A stretch of 64,000 bases of DNA, from assembly GCA_943787785.1 (NCBI GenBank), contig CALSNT010000003.1, positions 1 to 64,000 on the forward strand, read 5' to 3'. The first letter of the stretch is position 1. Each line of letters starts with the position of its first letter. Shown here one piece after another: positions 27,767 through 37,184 of the stretch. A model generated the notes under the pieces. It was not told the origin of the DNA. It did no database searches and was given only the letters and a program-made list of their open reading frames with translations. The position numbers and the translations under genes are program-made. This stretch comes from an uncultured Paracoccaceae bacterium (GTDB lineage: Bacteria > Pseudomonadota > Alphaproteobacteria > Rhodobacterales > Rhodobacteraceae).

Positions 27767-28699
27767 CTAGTTCGAGGCGTGAAAACTTCGGCCCAGCGAG
27801 GCCGGTGCGCCCAGCGCGGCGCGGGACCGGTCCGCCGACATGATGACCAGCACCAGTATCGTTATCAGATAGGGCGACATGGACAAGTATTCCACCGGCA
27901 CCGCAACCCCGGCTGCCTGTAAATTTAGCTGCAAAACCGTGACGCCGCCGAACAGATAGGCGCCCAGCAGAACGCCGAAGGCGCGCCATGAGGCGAAGAC
28001 GACAATCGCCAGCGCGATCCAGCCCGCACCTGCCGTCATCCCTTCGGTCCATTGCGGGACGCGAACGAGGCTAAGGTACGCACCGCCAAGCCCCGCACAG
28101 GCCCCTCCGAACGCGATCGCAGCAAAGCGGATGACGACGACCTTGTAGCCGAGCGCGTGGGCGGCCTCGTGATTTTCGCCCACCGCTCGCAGGATCAGCC
28201 CGCCGCGCGAGTAGCGCAGGAACCACCAGACGGCGGCGACCAGCGCGAGGCTGAAATAGATCATGTAGTCGTGGTTGAACAGAATCGTGCCGACGACAGG
28301 CAGATCGCTTAGCGGGCCGAAATCCAGTTTCTCGGTCTTGGGTGGCTTGATCCCGACATAGCCCTGACCCAGCAACGCCGAAATCCCCAGGCCGAACAGC
28401 GTCAGGGCCAGGCCAGTTGCCACCTGATTGGACAGCAGCACCTGCGTCAGCACCGCGAAGACCAGCGCCAGCAGCGCCCCACCCGCTGCCGCACCGAAAA
28501 AGCCGACAAGTGGCGATCCGGTTTCGACAGCAACCGCGAACCCGCAGATCGCGCCGAGGATCATCATCCCCTCGACCCCGAGGTTCAGAACCCCGGCTTT
28601 TTCGACCACCAATTCTCCCAAAGCGGCCAGCAGGATCGGGGTGGCGGCGACCATGAGCGAGGCGACCAGAACGGCCCAGTTGATTGCTGACAGATCCAT
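27767..28699 (-). CDS. ABC transporter permease, BMP/nucleoside type (second)
   Basis: 310 residues, about eight membrane segments, BPD_transp_2 family (AGVLNLGVEGMMILGAICGFAVA and LALTLFGLGISALLGQGYVG). Its ATG overlaps the stop of the first permease as ATGA. It forms a heterodimeric channel with that permease and receives substrate from the BMP protein. Confidence 0.92.
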   Translation of the reverse strand: MDLSAINWAVLVASLMVAATPILLAALGELVVEKAGVLNLGVEGMMILGAICGFAVAVETGSPLVGFFGAAAGGALLALVFAVLTQVLLSNQVATGLALTLFGLGISALLGQGYVGIKPPKTEKLDFGPLSDLPVVGTILFNHDYMIYFSLALVAAVWWFLRYSRGGLILRAVGENHEAAHALGYKVVVIRFAAIAFGGACAGLGGAYLSLVRVPQWTEGMTAGAGWIALAIVVFASWRAFGVLLGAYLFGGVTVLQLNLQAAGVAVPVEYLSMSPYLITILVLVIMSADRSRAALGAPASLGRSFHASN

Positions 28700-29790
28700 C
28701 AGGCCACCTCTCCCTTACCGAACCGCAGGCTGTAGTTGGTCAGCACGTCGACCGCGAGCAGGAAGAACAGCAGCATCCCCTGAAACGCCTGGATGGCGGC
28801 TGAGGGAAGGCCAAGGTTCGAAGCCGCCGCCTCTCCGCCGATATAGGTCAGCGCCATAAGCAGACCGGCCAGAAGGATGCCGACAGGGTGCAGGCGGCCC
28901 AGGAAGGCGACGATGATTGCGGTGAAACCATAGCCGACGTTGAAATCGATGCTGATCTGCCCGGCGGGGCCTGCAACCTCGAACAACCCCGCAAGCCCGG
29001 CCAACGCGCCCGATACGCCAAGGCAGAAGATCACCAGTCGGGTCGGTTTGACGCCTCCGAAACGGGCGGCGCGCGGGCTTTCCCCGGTCAAGCGGATCTG
29101 GAAGCCCCACATGTGGCGCGCAAACAGGACGTAGCCGAAGATAACCGCGATCAAGGCCGCAACCACGCCCCAATGCATGCCGCTTCCTGCGATCAACTCC
29201 GGGTTTGACGCACTGGCGTATTGGGACAGGTTGCGCGAGCCGGGAAAGCCCGCGCCGTCAGGGTTCCGGAGCGCGCCGAGCGCCATTTTCGCCAGCAGTT
29301 GCTCAGCCACATAGACCAGCAGCAGCGAGACCAGAATTTCATTGGTGTTGAACCGGGTCTTCAGGATCGCCGGGATCATCGCCCAGGCCCAGCCGCCAAG
29401 CGCGCCCGCGATTATCATTAGCGGAAAGATCAGCCAGCGCGCCTCCATCGGATAGAACGCCAGCCCCACCGCTGCCCCGCAGATCGCGCCGAGGATGTAT
29501 TGTCCTTCGGCCCCGATGTTCCAAATCCCGGCCTTGAAACCAAGCGACAGCCCTACGGCGATCAGGATCAGAGGCGCAGCTTTTACCAGTAACTGGCCGC
29601 GGAAATAGAAGGCAAACTCACCAAATAGCGGGTCCCAGAAGATCGTGCGGATCACCTCGACCGGGTCTTTGCCAAGGGCGGCGAACATCGCGCCCCCGGC
29701 CACCATGGTCATCAGAACCGCCAGCACCGGCGTCGCATAGGACCAGGCGCGCGAGGGCTGTGGGCGTTTGACCAGATGGATCATCGCCAC
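28699..29790 (-). CDS. ABC transporter permease, BMP/nucleoside type (first)
   Basis: 363 residues, polytopic, same family as the next gene but with an extra N-terminal segment. Family blocks: GIWNIGAEGQYILGAICGAAVG, FNTNEILVSLLLVYVAEQLL and FGGVKPTRLVIFCLGVSGALAGL. The start is 54 bp after the ATPase stop; that gap carries a hairpin motif that could tune downstream expression. Confidence 0.92.
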   Translation of the reverse strand: MAMIHLVKRPQPSRAWSYATPVLAVLMTMVAGGAMFAALGKDPVEVIRTIFWDPLFGEFAFYFRGQLLVKAAPLILIAVGLSLGFKAGIWNIGAEGQYILGAICGAAVGLAFYPMEARWLIFPLMIIAGALGGWAWAMIPAILKTRFNTNEILVSLLLVYVAEQLLAKMALGALRNPDGAGFPGSRNLSQYASASNPELIAGSGMHWGVVAALIAVIFGYVLFARHMWGFQIRLTGESPRAARFGGVKPTRLVIFCLGVSGALAGLAGLFEVAGPAGQISIDFNVGYGFTAIIVAFLGRLHPVGILLAGLLMALTYIGGEAAASNLGLPSAAIQAFQGMLLFFLLAVDVLTNYSLRFGKGEVA

Positions 29791-29810
29791 CCCCTAAATT
29801 GCCAGCTCTT

Positions 29811-29837
29811 CTTTTCCCAAATACTCCCGCCGGAGGC
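29811..29837 (-). terminator. GCCTCCGGCGGGAGTAT hairpin element, possible attenuator
   Basis: Minus-strand GCCTCCGGCGGGAGTATTTGGGAAAAG between the ATPase and permease genes. CTCC-GGC-GGGAG can form a short stem followed by a T-containing run. A close relative ends the hisC operon at 59459-59476. I believe such elements are frequent in Rhodobacteraceae intergenic regions. Within an operon it may reduce rather than end transcription. Confidence 0.45.
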
Positions 29838-29844
29838 TCCCGCA

Positions 29845-31374
29845 CTAGGCCACATGCGCCGCCTCCATGTCGTGGGCACCACCCATCATCAGGCCGATCT
29901 CATCAACGGTCAGACCGGCCGCGGGGCGCGGCTTGCTGAGGCGGCCTTCGTTCAGCGCCGCGAAGTTGTCCGAGATTTCCATCAACTCATCCAGGTCCTG
30001 ACTGATGCAGATCACCGCAGCGCCATTCGCCGCCAGATCGAGCAGCGCCTGACGGATATCGGCTGCCGCGCTGGCGTCCACGCCCCAGGTCGGCTGGTTC
30101 ACAACCAGCACATCGGGGCGCTGCAAAATCTCTCGCCCGATAACGAATTTCTGGAGGTTGCCGCCGGACAGCGACCGCGCCGCGTTGCCCGGCCCAGGCG
30201 TGCGCACGTCGAAATCTGCGATCACCTTCTCGGCAAATCCCTTGGCCGCACGCCAGTTCAGGAAACCACGATTGGTCAGGTTTTCGCGGACATGCCCGGT
30301 CAGCATGGCGTTTTCCGTCAGGTTCATATCCGGCGCTGCCGCGTGGCCGAGGCGCTCCTCAGGCGCTGCCAGCAGCCCTTCCGCACGGCGTTCGTTGGGG
30401 CCAAGGTGACCAACAGACTGGCCCTTCAACTGCACCGCGCCCGCGCCCGTCTCGACCTCACCCGACAAAGCCGCCAACAATTCATCCTGACCGTTTCCGG
30501 CAACTCCGCCGATCCCGAATACTTCTCCCTTGCGCACCTCGAAGCTGACATTCTTCAGCGAGGTGCCGAATGGAGAGGCTGACTGAAGGGTCAGATCGTT
30601 AACCTTCAGCGCAACATCGCCCGGTTTGGTGGTTTCGCGGCTGGGCACATGCAGCGTTTGGCCAACCATCATTTCAGCCATGTCACGAGCCGTCGTTGCC
30701 TTGGGATCACATTCGCCCACCACCTTTCCCAATCGCAGGATCGTGGCCGCATCACAGAGGCTGCGTATTTCCTCAAGCTTATGAGAAATATAGAGAATAG
30801 CGGTACCTTCGGCGGACAGTTGGCGCAAGGTCTTGAACAGAATCTCGACCTCTTGCGGGGTCAGAACGCTGGTGGGTTCGTCCATGATCAGCAGCTTGGG
30901 GTCCTGCAGCAGGCAGCGGATGATCTCGACCCGCTGGCGCTCTCCGGCGCTGAGGTCTCCGACCAGCCGCGACGGGTCCAGCGGCAGGCCGTAGGCCTCG
31001 GAAACCTCGGTAATCCGGGCCGCCAGCGCGCGCTGTTTCGGCGGATTTTCCATCCCCAGCGCGATGTTTTCGGCCACATCAAGGGCGTTGAACAAGCTGA
31101 AATGCTGGAACACCATCGCCACGCCAGCATTGCGGGCCGCATGGGGTGTGGCCGGTTCATAGCGACTGCCACGAAAGGCCATTGAGCCGCTGTCCGGGCG
31201 AACCAGCCCATAGATCATCTTAACCAACGTTGACTTGCCAGCCCCGTTTTCACCCAGCAACGCGTGGACCTCTCCCGCGCCAATCTCGAAAGAGACGTCG
31301 GAATTGGCGATGACGCCGGGATAGGCCTTGGTGAGGCCTTTGAGTTTCAGCAAAGGCGCGCGTGCATCGCTCAT
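29845..31374 (-). CDS. ABC transporter ATPase, double-domain BMP/nucleoside type
   Basis: 509 residues from the ATG at 31374 (ATGA overlap with xdhC). Two fused nucleotide-binding domains as in RbsA/YufO. Domain 1 has GENGAGKSTLVKM, signature LSAGERQRVEI and LIMDEPTSVLTPQE. Domain 2 has the degenerate GGVAGNGQDELLAALSG Walker A, LSGGNLQKFVIGRE and LVVNQPTWGVD. It powers the permease pair; the sequence suggests only the first site is fully canonical. Confidence 0.92.
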   Translation of the reverse strand: MSDARAPLLKLKGLTKAYPGVIANSDVSFEIGAGEVHALLGENGAGKSTLVKMIYGLVRPDSGSMAFRGSRYEPATPHAARNAGVAMVFQHFSLFNALDVAENIALGMENPPKQRALAARITEVSEAYGLPLDPSRLVGDLSAGERQRVEIIRCLLQDPKLLIMDEPTSVLTPQEVEILFKTLRQLSAEGTAILYISHKLEEIRSLCDAATILRLGKVVGECDPKATTARDMAEMMVGQTLHVPSRETTKPGDVALKVNDLTLQSASPFGTSLKNVSFEVRKGEVFGIGGVAGNGQDELLAALSGEVETGAGAVQLKGQSVGHLGPNERRAEGLLAAPEERLGHAAAPDMNLTENAMLTGHVRENLTNRGFLNWRAAKGFAEKVIADFDVRTPGPGNAARSLSGGNLQKFVIGREILQRPDVLVVNQPTWGVDASAAADIRQALLDLAANGAAVICISQDLDELMEISDNFAALNEGRLSKPRPAAGLTVDEIGLMMGGAHDMEAAHVA

Positions 31375-32276
31375 CCCGCCAGCTCCGTCAGGTCGACGCC
31401 GCGGCGGCTTGCGCGGCGCAGGATATCCGTGGCCACGCTCAACGCGATGGCTTGTGGATGGCGGCCAAGGGTCGGGTCGCCAATGGGGCAGGTGATCCGG
31501 TCGATTACGGTGTCCGGGTGGCCCAGTTTCTTTAGCCGACTGCGAAACCGCGCCCATTTGGTGCGTGAACCGATTAAACCGGCAAAGGCGAAGCGGTGGT
31601 TCAGAAGGGCGTGGCACAGGTCGAGGTCCAACCCGTGGCTGTAGGTCATCACGAAATGCTGCGCGTTCTCAGGGGATTGCGCAACTAGACGGCTTAGGTC
31701 TTCGGCCCAGAGGTGATCGGCCCCCTCCGGCGCGCCTTCAAACCGATCAGGCCCGGTGTCCACCAGCGTGACCGTGTAATCCGGTAGTGGGATCAGGATA
31801 TTTGCCAATGCGCGACCCACGTGTCCGGCCCCGTAAATCCAGATTGGTGTGGTATGCGGCCTTATGGACTCAGACAGCCAACCTTGGGTCAGTTGCAGCG
31901 CGGTCAGCCCGGTTGGGCAGGGCCCATCACCCGAGACGCGCCGCACATAGTCTGCCGCATCCGTGTCTATCGAAGCCAGCATAGCTGCGTCGAAACGTTC
32001 ATAAACCAGCGTCACCGCGCCGCCGCAGCATTGGCCCATCGCCGGGCCCAGCGGCGCGCGCTGGACCAGCGGGCCATCACCCAGCCCGCGCGCCTTTTCG
32101 GCGGCCTGATATTCCAGCATTCCTCCACCGATGGTGCCGCTTTGCCCATCCGCCCAGACAAGCATTGCCGCCCCGGCCTCTCGCGGGGCAGAGCCCTCGA
32201 CGGATGCTACGACAACCCGGACAACCGGCCCGTGGCGCTCAACCGCGTCGCGAAGCTGGCGCAGGTCCAGCGTCAT
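31371..32276 (-). CDS. xdhC: Xanthine dehydrogenase accessory protein
   Basis: 301 residues. The N-terminal XdhC/CoxI domain (VVRVVVASVEGSAPREAGAAMLVW, GTIGGGMLEYQAAEKA, QCCGGAVTLVYERF) binds molybdenum cofactor. The Rossmann C-terminal domain has IYGAGHVGRALANIL and FAGLIGSRTKWARFRSRLK. XdhC inserts the sulfurated cofactor into XdhB. ATGA overlaps join it to xdhB upstream and the ABC ATPase downstream. Confidence 0.93.
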   Translation of the reverse strand: MTLDLRQLRDAVERHGPVVRVVVASVEGSAPREAGAAMLVWADGQSGTIGGGMLEYQAAEKARGLGDGPLVQRAPLGPAMGQCCGGAVTLVYERFDAAMLASIDTDAADYVRRVSGDGPCPTGLTALQLTQGWLSESIRPHTTPIWIYGAGHVGRALANILIPLPDYTVTLVDTGPDRFEGAPEGADHLWAEDLSRLVAQSPENAQHFVMTYSHGLDLDLCHALLNHRFAFAGLIGSRTKWARFRSRLKKLGHPDTVIDRITCPIGDPTLGRHPQAIALSVATDILRRASRRGVDLTELAG

Positions 32277-34696
32277 TCAGACCGCACCCGGATGATGGCG
32301 TTCATCACCTGTTCGCTGGTCGCAGGCGCATTCAGCGCCGGATAGGTCTTGCCTCCGGTGGCGACCGCATCACTTAGCGCCATCAGCACTGAAATCCCCA
32401 GCATCAAAGGCGGCTCTCCGACGGCTTTCGAGCGGAAAATCGTGTTCTCGCGGTTCAGCCCCTTTTCCCAAAGGGCCACGTTGAACACTTCGGGCCGGTC
32501 CGATGCGGCGGGGATCTTGTAGGTCGAAGGCGCGTGGGTCGTGAGCTTCCCCTTGTCGTCCCAGACCAATTCCTCGGTCGTCAGCCACCCCGCACCCTGC
32601 ACGTAACCGCCCTCGACCTGACCCAGATCAATCGCGGGGTTCAGCGGGGCCCCGGCGTCGTGCAGAATATCCGCGCGCAGAATGCGGTTTTCCCCGGTCA
32701 GCGTGTCGATCACCACTTCGCTAATCGCCGCACCGTAGGCGAAATAAAGGAACGGTCGGCCCTTGCCTGCGACACGGTCCCATTCGACCTTGGGCGTCTT
32801 GTAGAACCCGGTCGCCGACAGACTGACGCGGTTTTCATAGGCGATTCCGGCGGCCGCGGCGAAGGTCAGGCGATTGCCAGCGACTTGCACATGGCCATCC
32901 TCGAACCACACATCCGAGGGCTGTGCCTGATGCAGATCGGCCAGGCAATCGGCGATGCGGTCGCGGATTTCATCACAGGCCGCCTTGACCGCCATGCCGT
33001 TCAGGTCGGTCCCGCTGGAAGCCGCCGTCGCGCTGGTATTGGGCACCTTGGCCGTGTCGGTCGCGGTAATTTTCACCATCTCGATTGGAATGCCGAAGCG
33101 ATCGGCAGCGACCTGCGCCACCTTCTGGAACAGCCCCTGTCCCATCTCGGTCCCGCCGTGGTTCAGGTGCACCGAACCATCGGTGTAGACATGCACCAGC
33201 GCGCCGGCCTGGTTGAGGTGGGTTAGCGTGAAACTGATGCCGAATTTCACCGGAGTGAGGGCGATGCCACGTTTCAGGATCGGACTTTTGGCGTTCCACT
33301 CGGCGATTTCCTTGCGGCGCGCATCGTACTGCGCGGTGCCCGCCAAATCGGCGACGATCTCGTTCACCACACAATCTTCGACGGCCATGCCATAAGGCGT
33401 GGTCTGTACCGCCGGTTCGGTCGTCACAGCGGGCGCGACCGCGGCTTTTTTGGCCTTGCGACGTTCCCGCCAGCCCAGTTTCGCGGGTTCTGGCACAACA
33501 TCGTCTGACTTTTCGCCAGAACCATCCGCGCCGGAAGCTCCGCCCTCACCAATGGCATCGTCATAGAAATTTACACGCCGCACCTCTAGCGGGTCTCTAC
33601 CAAGATCATGAGCGATGTGGTCCATCACCCGCTCGATCCCGACCATGCCTTGCGGACCACCAAAGCCGCGAAAGGCAGTGGCGGATTGCGTGTTGGTCTT
33701 CAGGCGGTGGCTTTCAATTCGCACGGCAGGCAAGTCATAGGCGTTGTCGGCGTGCAGCATGGCACGGTCGGCGACAGGCAGGCTGAGGTCCTGCGACCAG
33801 CCGCAGCGGGCGTATTGGGTGAACTCGACCGCCAGCAACCGTCCGCCCGCACCATATCCGGCGCGATACTTGATACGGAAATCATGGCGCTTGCCGGTGA
33901 TGGTCATATCGTCGTCGCGGTCATAGCGCATCTTGCAGGGACGTCCGGTCTGCGCAGCTGCCACGGCGCAGGCCACGGCCAGCGCGTTGCCCTGACTTTC
34001 CTTGCCGCCAAATCCGCCGCCCATGCGCCGGGTTTCGACCCTGACAGAGTGCATCGGGGTGCCCAGTGCCTCGGCCACTTTGTGCTGCGCTTCGGTCGGG
34101 TGCTGGGTCGAGGAATGGATCAGCAAGTCGCCGTCCTCTCCGGGGATCGCAAGCGCGACCTGGCCTTCGAGGTAGAAGTGTTCCTGGCCGCCGATCTCGA
34201 TTGTGCCTTCCACCGACTTTGGGGCGGTCCGGAATGCGGCTTCGATGTCGCCTTTGGTCCAGATGACCGGGCCACCTTCGAAGCGGCTGTCTTCTTCCAA
34301 CGCTTGGTCAATCGTCAGGATCGGATCCTGAGGGGTAATCACAACCTTGCCAAGGCGCGCGGCTTTGCGGGCGGCCAGATGAGATTCAGCGACCACCAGA
34401 AACAGTGGCTGGCCGAGGTAGTGAACCTCTCCGTCTGCCAACATCGGTTCGTCGTGGACCGAGGGCGAGACATCGTTTGCACCCGGAAGATCATCCGCGG
34501 TGATAACAGCGACCACACCCGGTGCGGCACGCACGGCGTTGAGGTTGGTCGCGGTGATTGTCCCGCGGGCCACGTCCGACAGGCCGAAGGCCAGCGACAG
34601 GCAGCCAGTGGGCGTCGGGATATCATCAAGATACCGCGCTGTGCCGGTGACGTGCAGGCGGGCAGCGTCGTGGGGCAGGGGCTTGGCAACGCTCAT
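32273..34696 (-). CDS. xdhB: Xanthine dehydrogenase molybdopterin-binding subunit
   Basis: 807 residues. Aldehyde oxidase/xanthine dehydrogenase fold: HVTGTARYLDDIPTPTG, RRMGGGFGGKESQ, SATAFRGFGGPQGM, TEMGQGLFQKVAQ and, near the C-terminus, KAVGEPPLML with the catalytic glutamate. It hydroxylates hypoxanthine and xanthine to urate with XdhA. Odd: residues about 381-430 hold a low-complexity Gly/Ser then Lys/Arg/Ala-rich insert (GWRERRKAKKAAVAPAV) between NFYDD and QTTPYG, a spot that is variable in the family. Confidence 0.94.
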   Translation of the reverse strand: MSVAKPLPHDAARLHVTGTARYLDDIPTPTGCLSLAFGLSDVARGTITATNLNAVRAAPGVVAVITADDLPGANDVSPSVHDEPMLADGEVHYLGQPLFLVVAESHLAARKAARLGKVVITPQDPILTIDQALEEDSRFEGGPVIWTKGDIEAAFRTAPKSVEGTIEIGGQEHFYLEGQVALAIPGEDGDLLIHSSTQHPTEAQHKVAEALGTPMHSVRVETRRMGGGFGGKESQGNALAVACAVAAAQTGRPCKMRYDRDDDMTITGKRHDFRIKYRAGYGAGGRLLAVEFTQYARCGWSQDLSLPVADRAMLHADNAYDLPAVRIESHRLKTNTQSATAFRGFGGPQGMVGIERVMDHIAHDLGRDPLEVRRVNFYDDAIGEGGASGADGSGEKSDDVVPEPAKLGWRERRKAKKAAVAPAVTTEPAVQTTPYGMAVEDCVVNEIVADLAGTAQYDARRKEIAEWNAKSPILKRGIALTPVKFGISFTLTHLNQAGALVHVYTDGSVHLNHGGTEMGQGLFQKVAQVAADRFGIPIEMVKITATDTAKVPNTSATAASSGTDLNGMAVKAACDEIRDRIADCLADLHQAQPSDVWFEDGHVQVAGNRLTFAAAAGIAYENRVSLSATGFYKTPKVEWDRVAGKGRPFLYFAYGAAISEVVIDTLTGENRILRADILHDAGAPLNPAIDLGQVEGGYVQGAGWLTTEELVWDDKGKLTTHAPSTYKIPAASDRPEVFNVALWEKGLNRENTIFRSKAVGEPPLMLGISVLMALSDAVATGGKTYPALNAPATSEQVMNAIIRVRSE

Positions 34697-36993
34697 GACT
34701 TATCCTCCGACGGGTCCTTGGGCGGCGGTGGGAGGATGATGGCGACCTCTTCGGGCGGAGTTTCTTCGGGTTTCGATTCGTCCGGGCTGGTCTCGACGTC
34801 TTTGTCAGCGGACGCGTCGTCGCTCACATTGGCTGCGTCTTCGTCCAGAACCGCATCGCGTTTCGCTTCGCCGTCATCGGTCTTCGCGCCGGTTTCAACG
34901 TCCTGCGGGGCGTCTTCAGGCGACTTGGCGGCCTCTGCGTTCTCGGCGACTTGTTCAGATGTCTCGGTCGACTTTTCGACGGCGTCAGAACCGGTGTCCG
35001 GGGTGGCTTCTGCCTCTGACTTTTGCGCTTCGCTGGATGATTCGCCCTGCGTTTCAGCGGGTTGCTCAGACGTGTCTGTCGCTTTGATGTCAGCTTCGGG
35101 CGCAGCATCCTCCTCCCTGGCGGGTGGCGTGGTTTCCTCGCCCGAAGTTGCTGGCTTGGTTTCGTCTGTGGTGGCCGCCGGTGTGTCCTTTTCAGATGCT
35201 GTGCCGGCCGCCTGAGAAGCCTCCTCTGACGGAGTTTCGGCGTCTTTCGTGTTTGATGCGCCTGCGGTTTCTGAGGCATCCGATGGTTCGGCGGATTGGT
35301 CTGGGGGCGAATCCGGCGTCGACTTTTCAGTCGCCTCTGATGGATCCGCCGGCGCTGTATCTTGCCCAGAGGTATCTGATGCAGCAGTCTCAACAGCCTC
35401 AGCCGTCTGTGTGGTCGGCCCCTCCGTACCGTCAGTATCGGCACGTGTAACCGGCGCATCCTCTGAGGGGGCTCCGGCGGCCACTTCGTCGGCTGCTGCG
35501 CTCGCTGCAGCGGCGGCGGCCGCTGCGACTGCCGCCAACTCCGGGTCTGAAGATTTTTGATCGGTGTCTTTGGATTCCGATGCCGTCACGTCGGGCTTAG
35601 GTTCGGTCATCTGGGGCGGCGAAACATCCAGCACCCGGGTCTCAGCCCCAAGATCCTCGAGAAGATAGCGCATCAGCATACCGCGTGCAGCTTCGAGGCG
35701 GTATTCGGCGCTGGCGCGCATGTCGGACATGGGTGCGAAATCCCGCTCGAACGCATCCCACGACCGATCGGCCGCGTTTTCATCCCAGGCCTTGCCGATT
35801 AGCGAGGTCTCGACGGCGCGGGCGCGTTTCGGGATGCCGGCCATGCCACCGAATGCGATCCGGGCCGAGGTCACCACGCCGTGGATCACTCGCACATTGA
35901 AACAACCGAGGACGGCTGAAATATCCTGATCGAAGCGCTTGGACAGCTTGTAGCACTTCAGCCGGTCAGCGGTTCGCGGGAAACTGACGGCCTCGACGAA
36001 CTCGCCGGGAACGCGGTCCTGCTTGCCGTAGTCGATGAAGTAATTCTCCAGCAGCACATCGCGGCGTTCGACGCCGCGGCGCAGATGCAATGTCGCGCCA
36101 AGTGCGATTAGCGCGGGTGGCGTGTCGCCTATGGGTGAGGCGTTGGCGATATTGCCGCCGATGGTCGCTGCGCTGCGCACCTGGGCCGAGCCATATCGGC
36201 GCAGCAGCTCGGCGAAATCGGGAGAAATCGGAGCCAGCGCCTCCATCGCGGCGGCGATGGTTGCAGCTGCGCCGATGCGGACGCGATCGTCGGTGATGTG
36301 GATATCCGTTAGGTCATCGATGCCGTCAAGGAATGCCACCGGCCCGAGGTCTCTAAGGTCTTTTGTCACCCATAGACCGATATCCGTCGCCCCGCCGACC
36401 AGCGTGCCGGTGGGGTGATCCAAATACCATTTGGCCAGTTCGACGGTGGTTTCCGGGCGCGCCCAATCCCCACGCGCCTCGGCAATACCGCTGAGGCGAC
36501 TGAGGTCTTCCTCCATCCAGGCAGGCACGGGCTGGTCCTGGACGGCCTCGGCGGCGCGGATGATTGGCGCGTAACCGGTGCAGCGGCAGAGGTTGCCGGC
36601 CAGTTGGTCGTTGTGGTCCTTGCGCCCGTTTTTGTGCGCGGTCGCCATCGCGGTGATGAAACCGGGGGTGCAGAATCCGCACTGGCTGCCGTGGTGGTCG
36701 ATCATCGCCTGCTGGACCGGGTGCAATTCGCCCTTTGGTCCGCTGATACCTTCGACCGTGCGCACCGCCCGCCCGTGGAGCTGCGGCAGGAGCAGGATGC
36801 AGGCGTTCATCGATTTGCTGCCCGATTTGTCGGTCACGATGACGGTGCAGGCACCGCAATCGCCCTCGTTACAGCCCTCCTTGGTGCCGGTCAGGGCGCG
36901 CTCTTCACGCAACCAGTCGAGCAAGGTGCGTGTCGGGGCGGCGTCCGCGACACGCGTGACCTCTCCGTTCAGCAGAAAGGCAATTTCTGACAT
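34693..36993 (-). CDS. xdhA: Xanthine dehydrogenase small subunit with a 300-residue disordered tail
   Basis: 766 residues from the ATG at 36993. Residues 1-455 are a normal XdhA: [2Fe-2S] domains with C41, C46, C49 (GCNEGDCGACT), C105, C108 and C136, C138 (SQCGFCTP, NLCRCTG), then the FAD domain (TLVGGATDIGLWV, SAATIGGNIANASPIGDTPP). After LEDLGAETRVLDV (about 455) the frame continues for about 306 residues of Glu/Asp/Ala/Ser/Thr/Pro-rich, presumably disordered sequence ending in ILPPPPKDPSEDKS. Usual length is about 450-500 residues. First gene of the seven-gene operon; ATGA overlap with xdhB. Confidence 0.93.
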   Translation of the reverse strand: MSEIAFLLNGEVTRVADAAPTRTLLDWLREERALTGTKEGCNEGDCGACTVIVTDKSGSKSMNACILLLPQLHGRAVRTVEGISGPKGELHPVQQAMIDHHGSQCGFCTPGFITAMATAHKNGRKDHNDQLAGNLCRCTGYAPIIRAAEAVQDQPVPAWMEEDLSRLSGIAEARGDWARPETTVELAKWYLDHPTGTLVGGATDIGLWVTKDLRDLGPVAFLDGIDDLTDIHITDDRVRIGAAATIAAAMEALAPISPDFAELLRRYGSAQVRSAATIGGNIANASPIGDTPPALIALGATLHLRRGVERRDVLLENYFIDYGKQDRVPGEFVEAVSFPRTADRLKCYKLSKRFDQDISAVLGCFNVRVIHGVVTSARIAFGGMAGIPKRARAVETSLIGKAWDENAADRSWDAFERDFAPMSDMRASAEYRLEAARGMLMRYLLEDLGAETRVLDVSPPQMTEPKPDVTASESKDTDQKSSDPELAAVAAAAAAAASAAADEVAAGAPSEDAPVTRADTDGTEGPTTQTAEAVETAASDTSGQDTAPADPSEATEKSTPDSPPDQSAEPSDASETAGASNTKDAETPSEEASQAAGTASEKDTPAATTDETKPATSGEETTPPAREEDAAPEADIKATDTSEQPAETQGESSSEAQKSEAEATPDTGSDAVEKSTETSEQVAENAEAAKSPEDAPQDVETGAKTDDGEAKRDAVLDEDAANVSDDASADKDVETSPDESKPEETPPEEVAIILPPPPKDPSEDKS

Positions 36994-37184
36994 CAGGTAT
37001 TCCGCCGCTTTCTTTGACACCGCGGCGTTGGCGGGGACGCCCGATGCGGCGTAAAGCAGTCCCCACACCGCTTTGCTAGGGCGTAAGGATTGCCGTGTTT
37101 GTCGCGTTTGGCAAGCGGACTTTGGAAATTCATTGAGGCCGGGCAGGTTCCGATCGGACGCACCCGTGCAGGATGTACGGCATG

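Noticed and set aside
34824-35459. Arg/Pro-rich minus-strand ORF and Ser/Val-rich plus-strand ORF within the XdhA tail
   Set aside because: These are out-of-frame shadows of the low-complexity XdhA tail; the XdhA frame is continuous with a real domain and coupled to xdhB.
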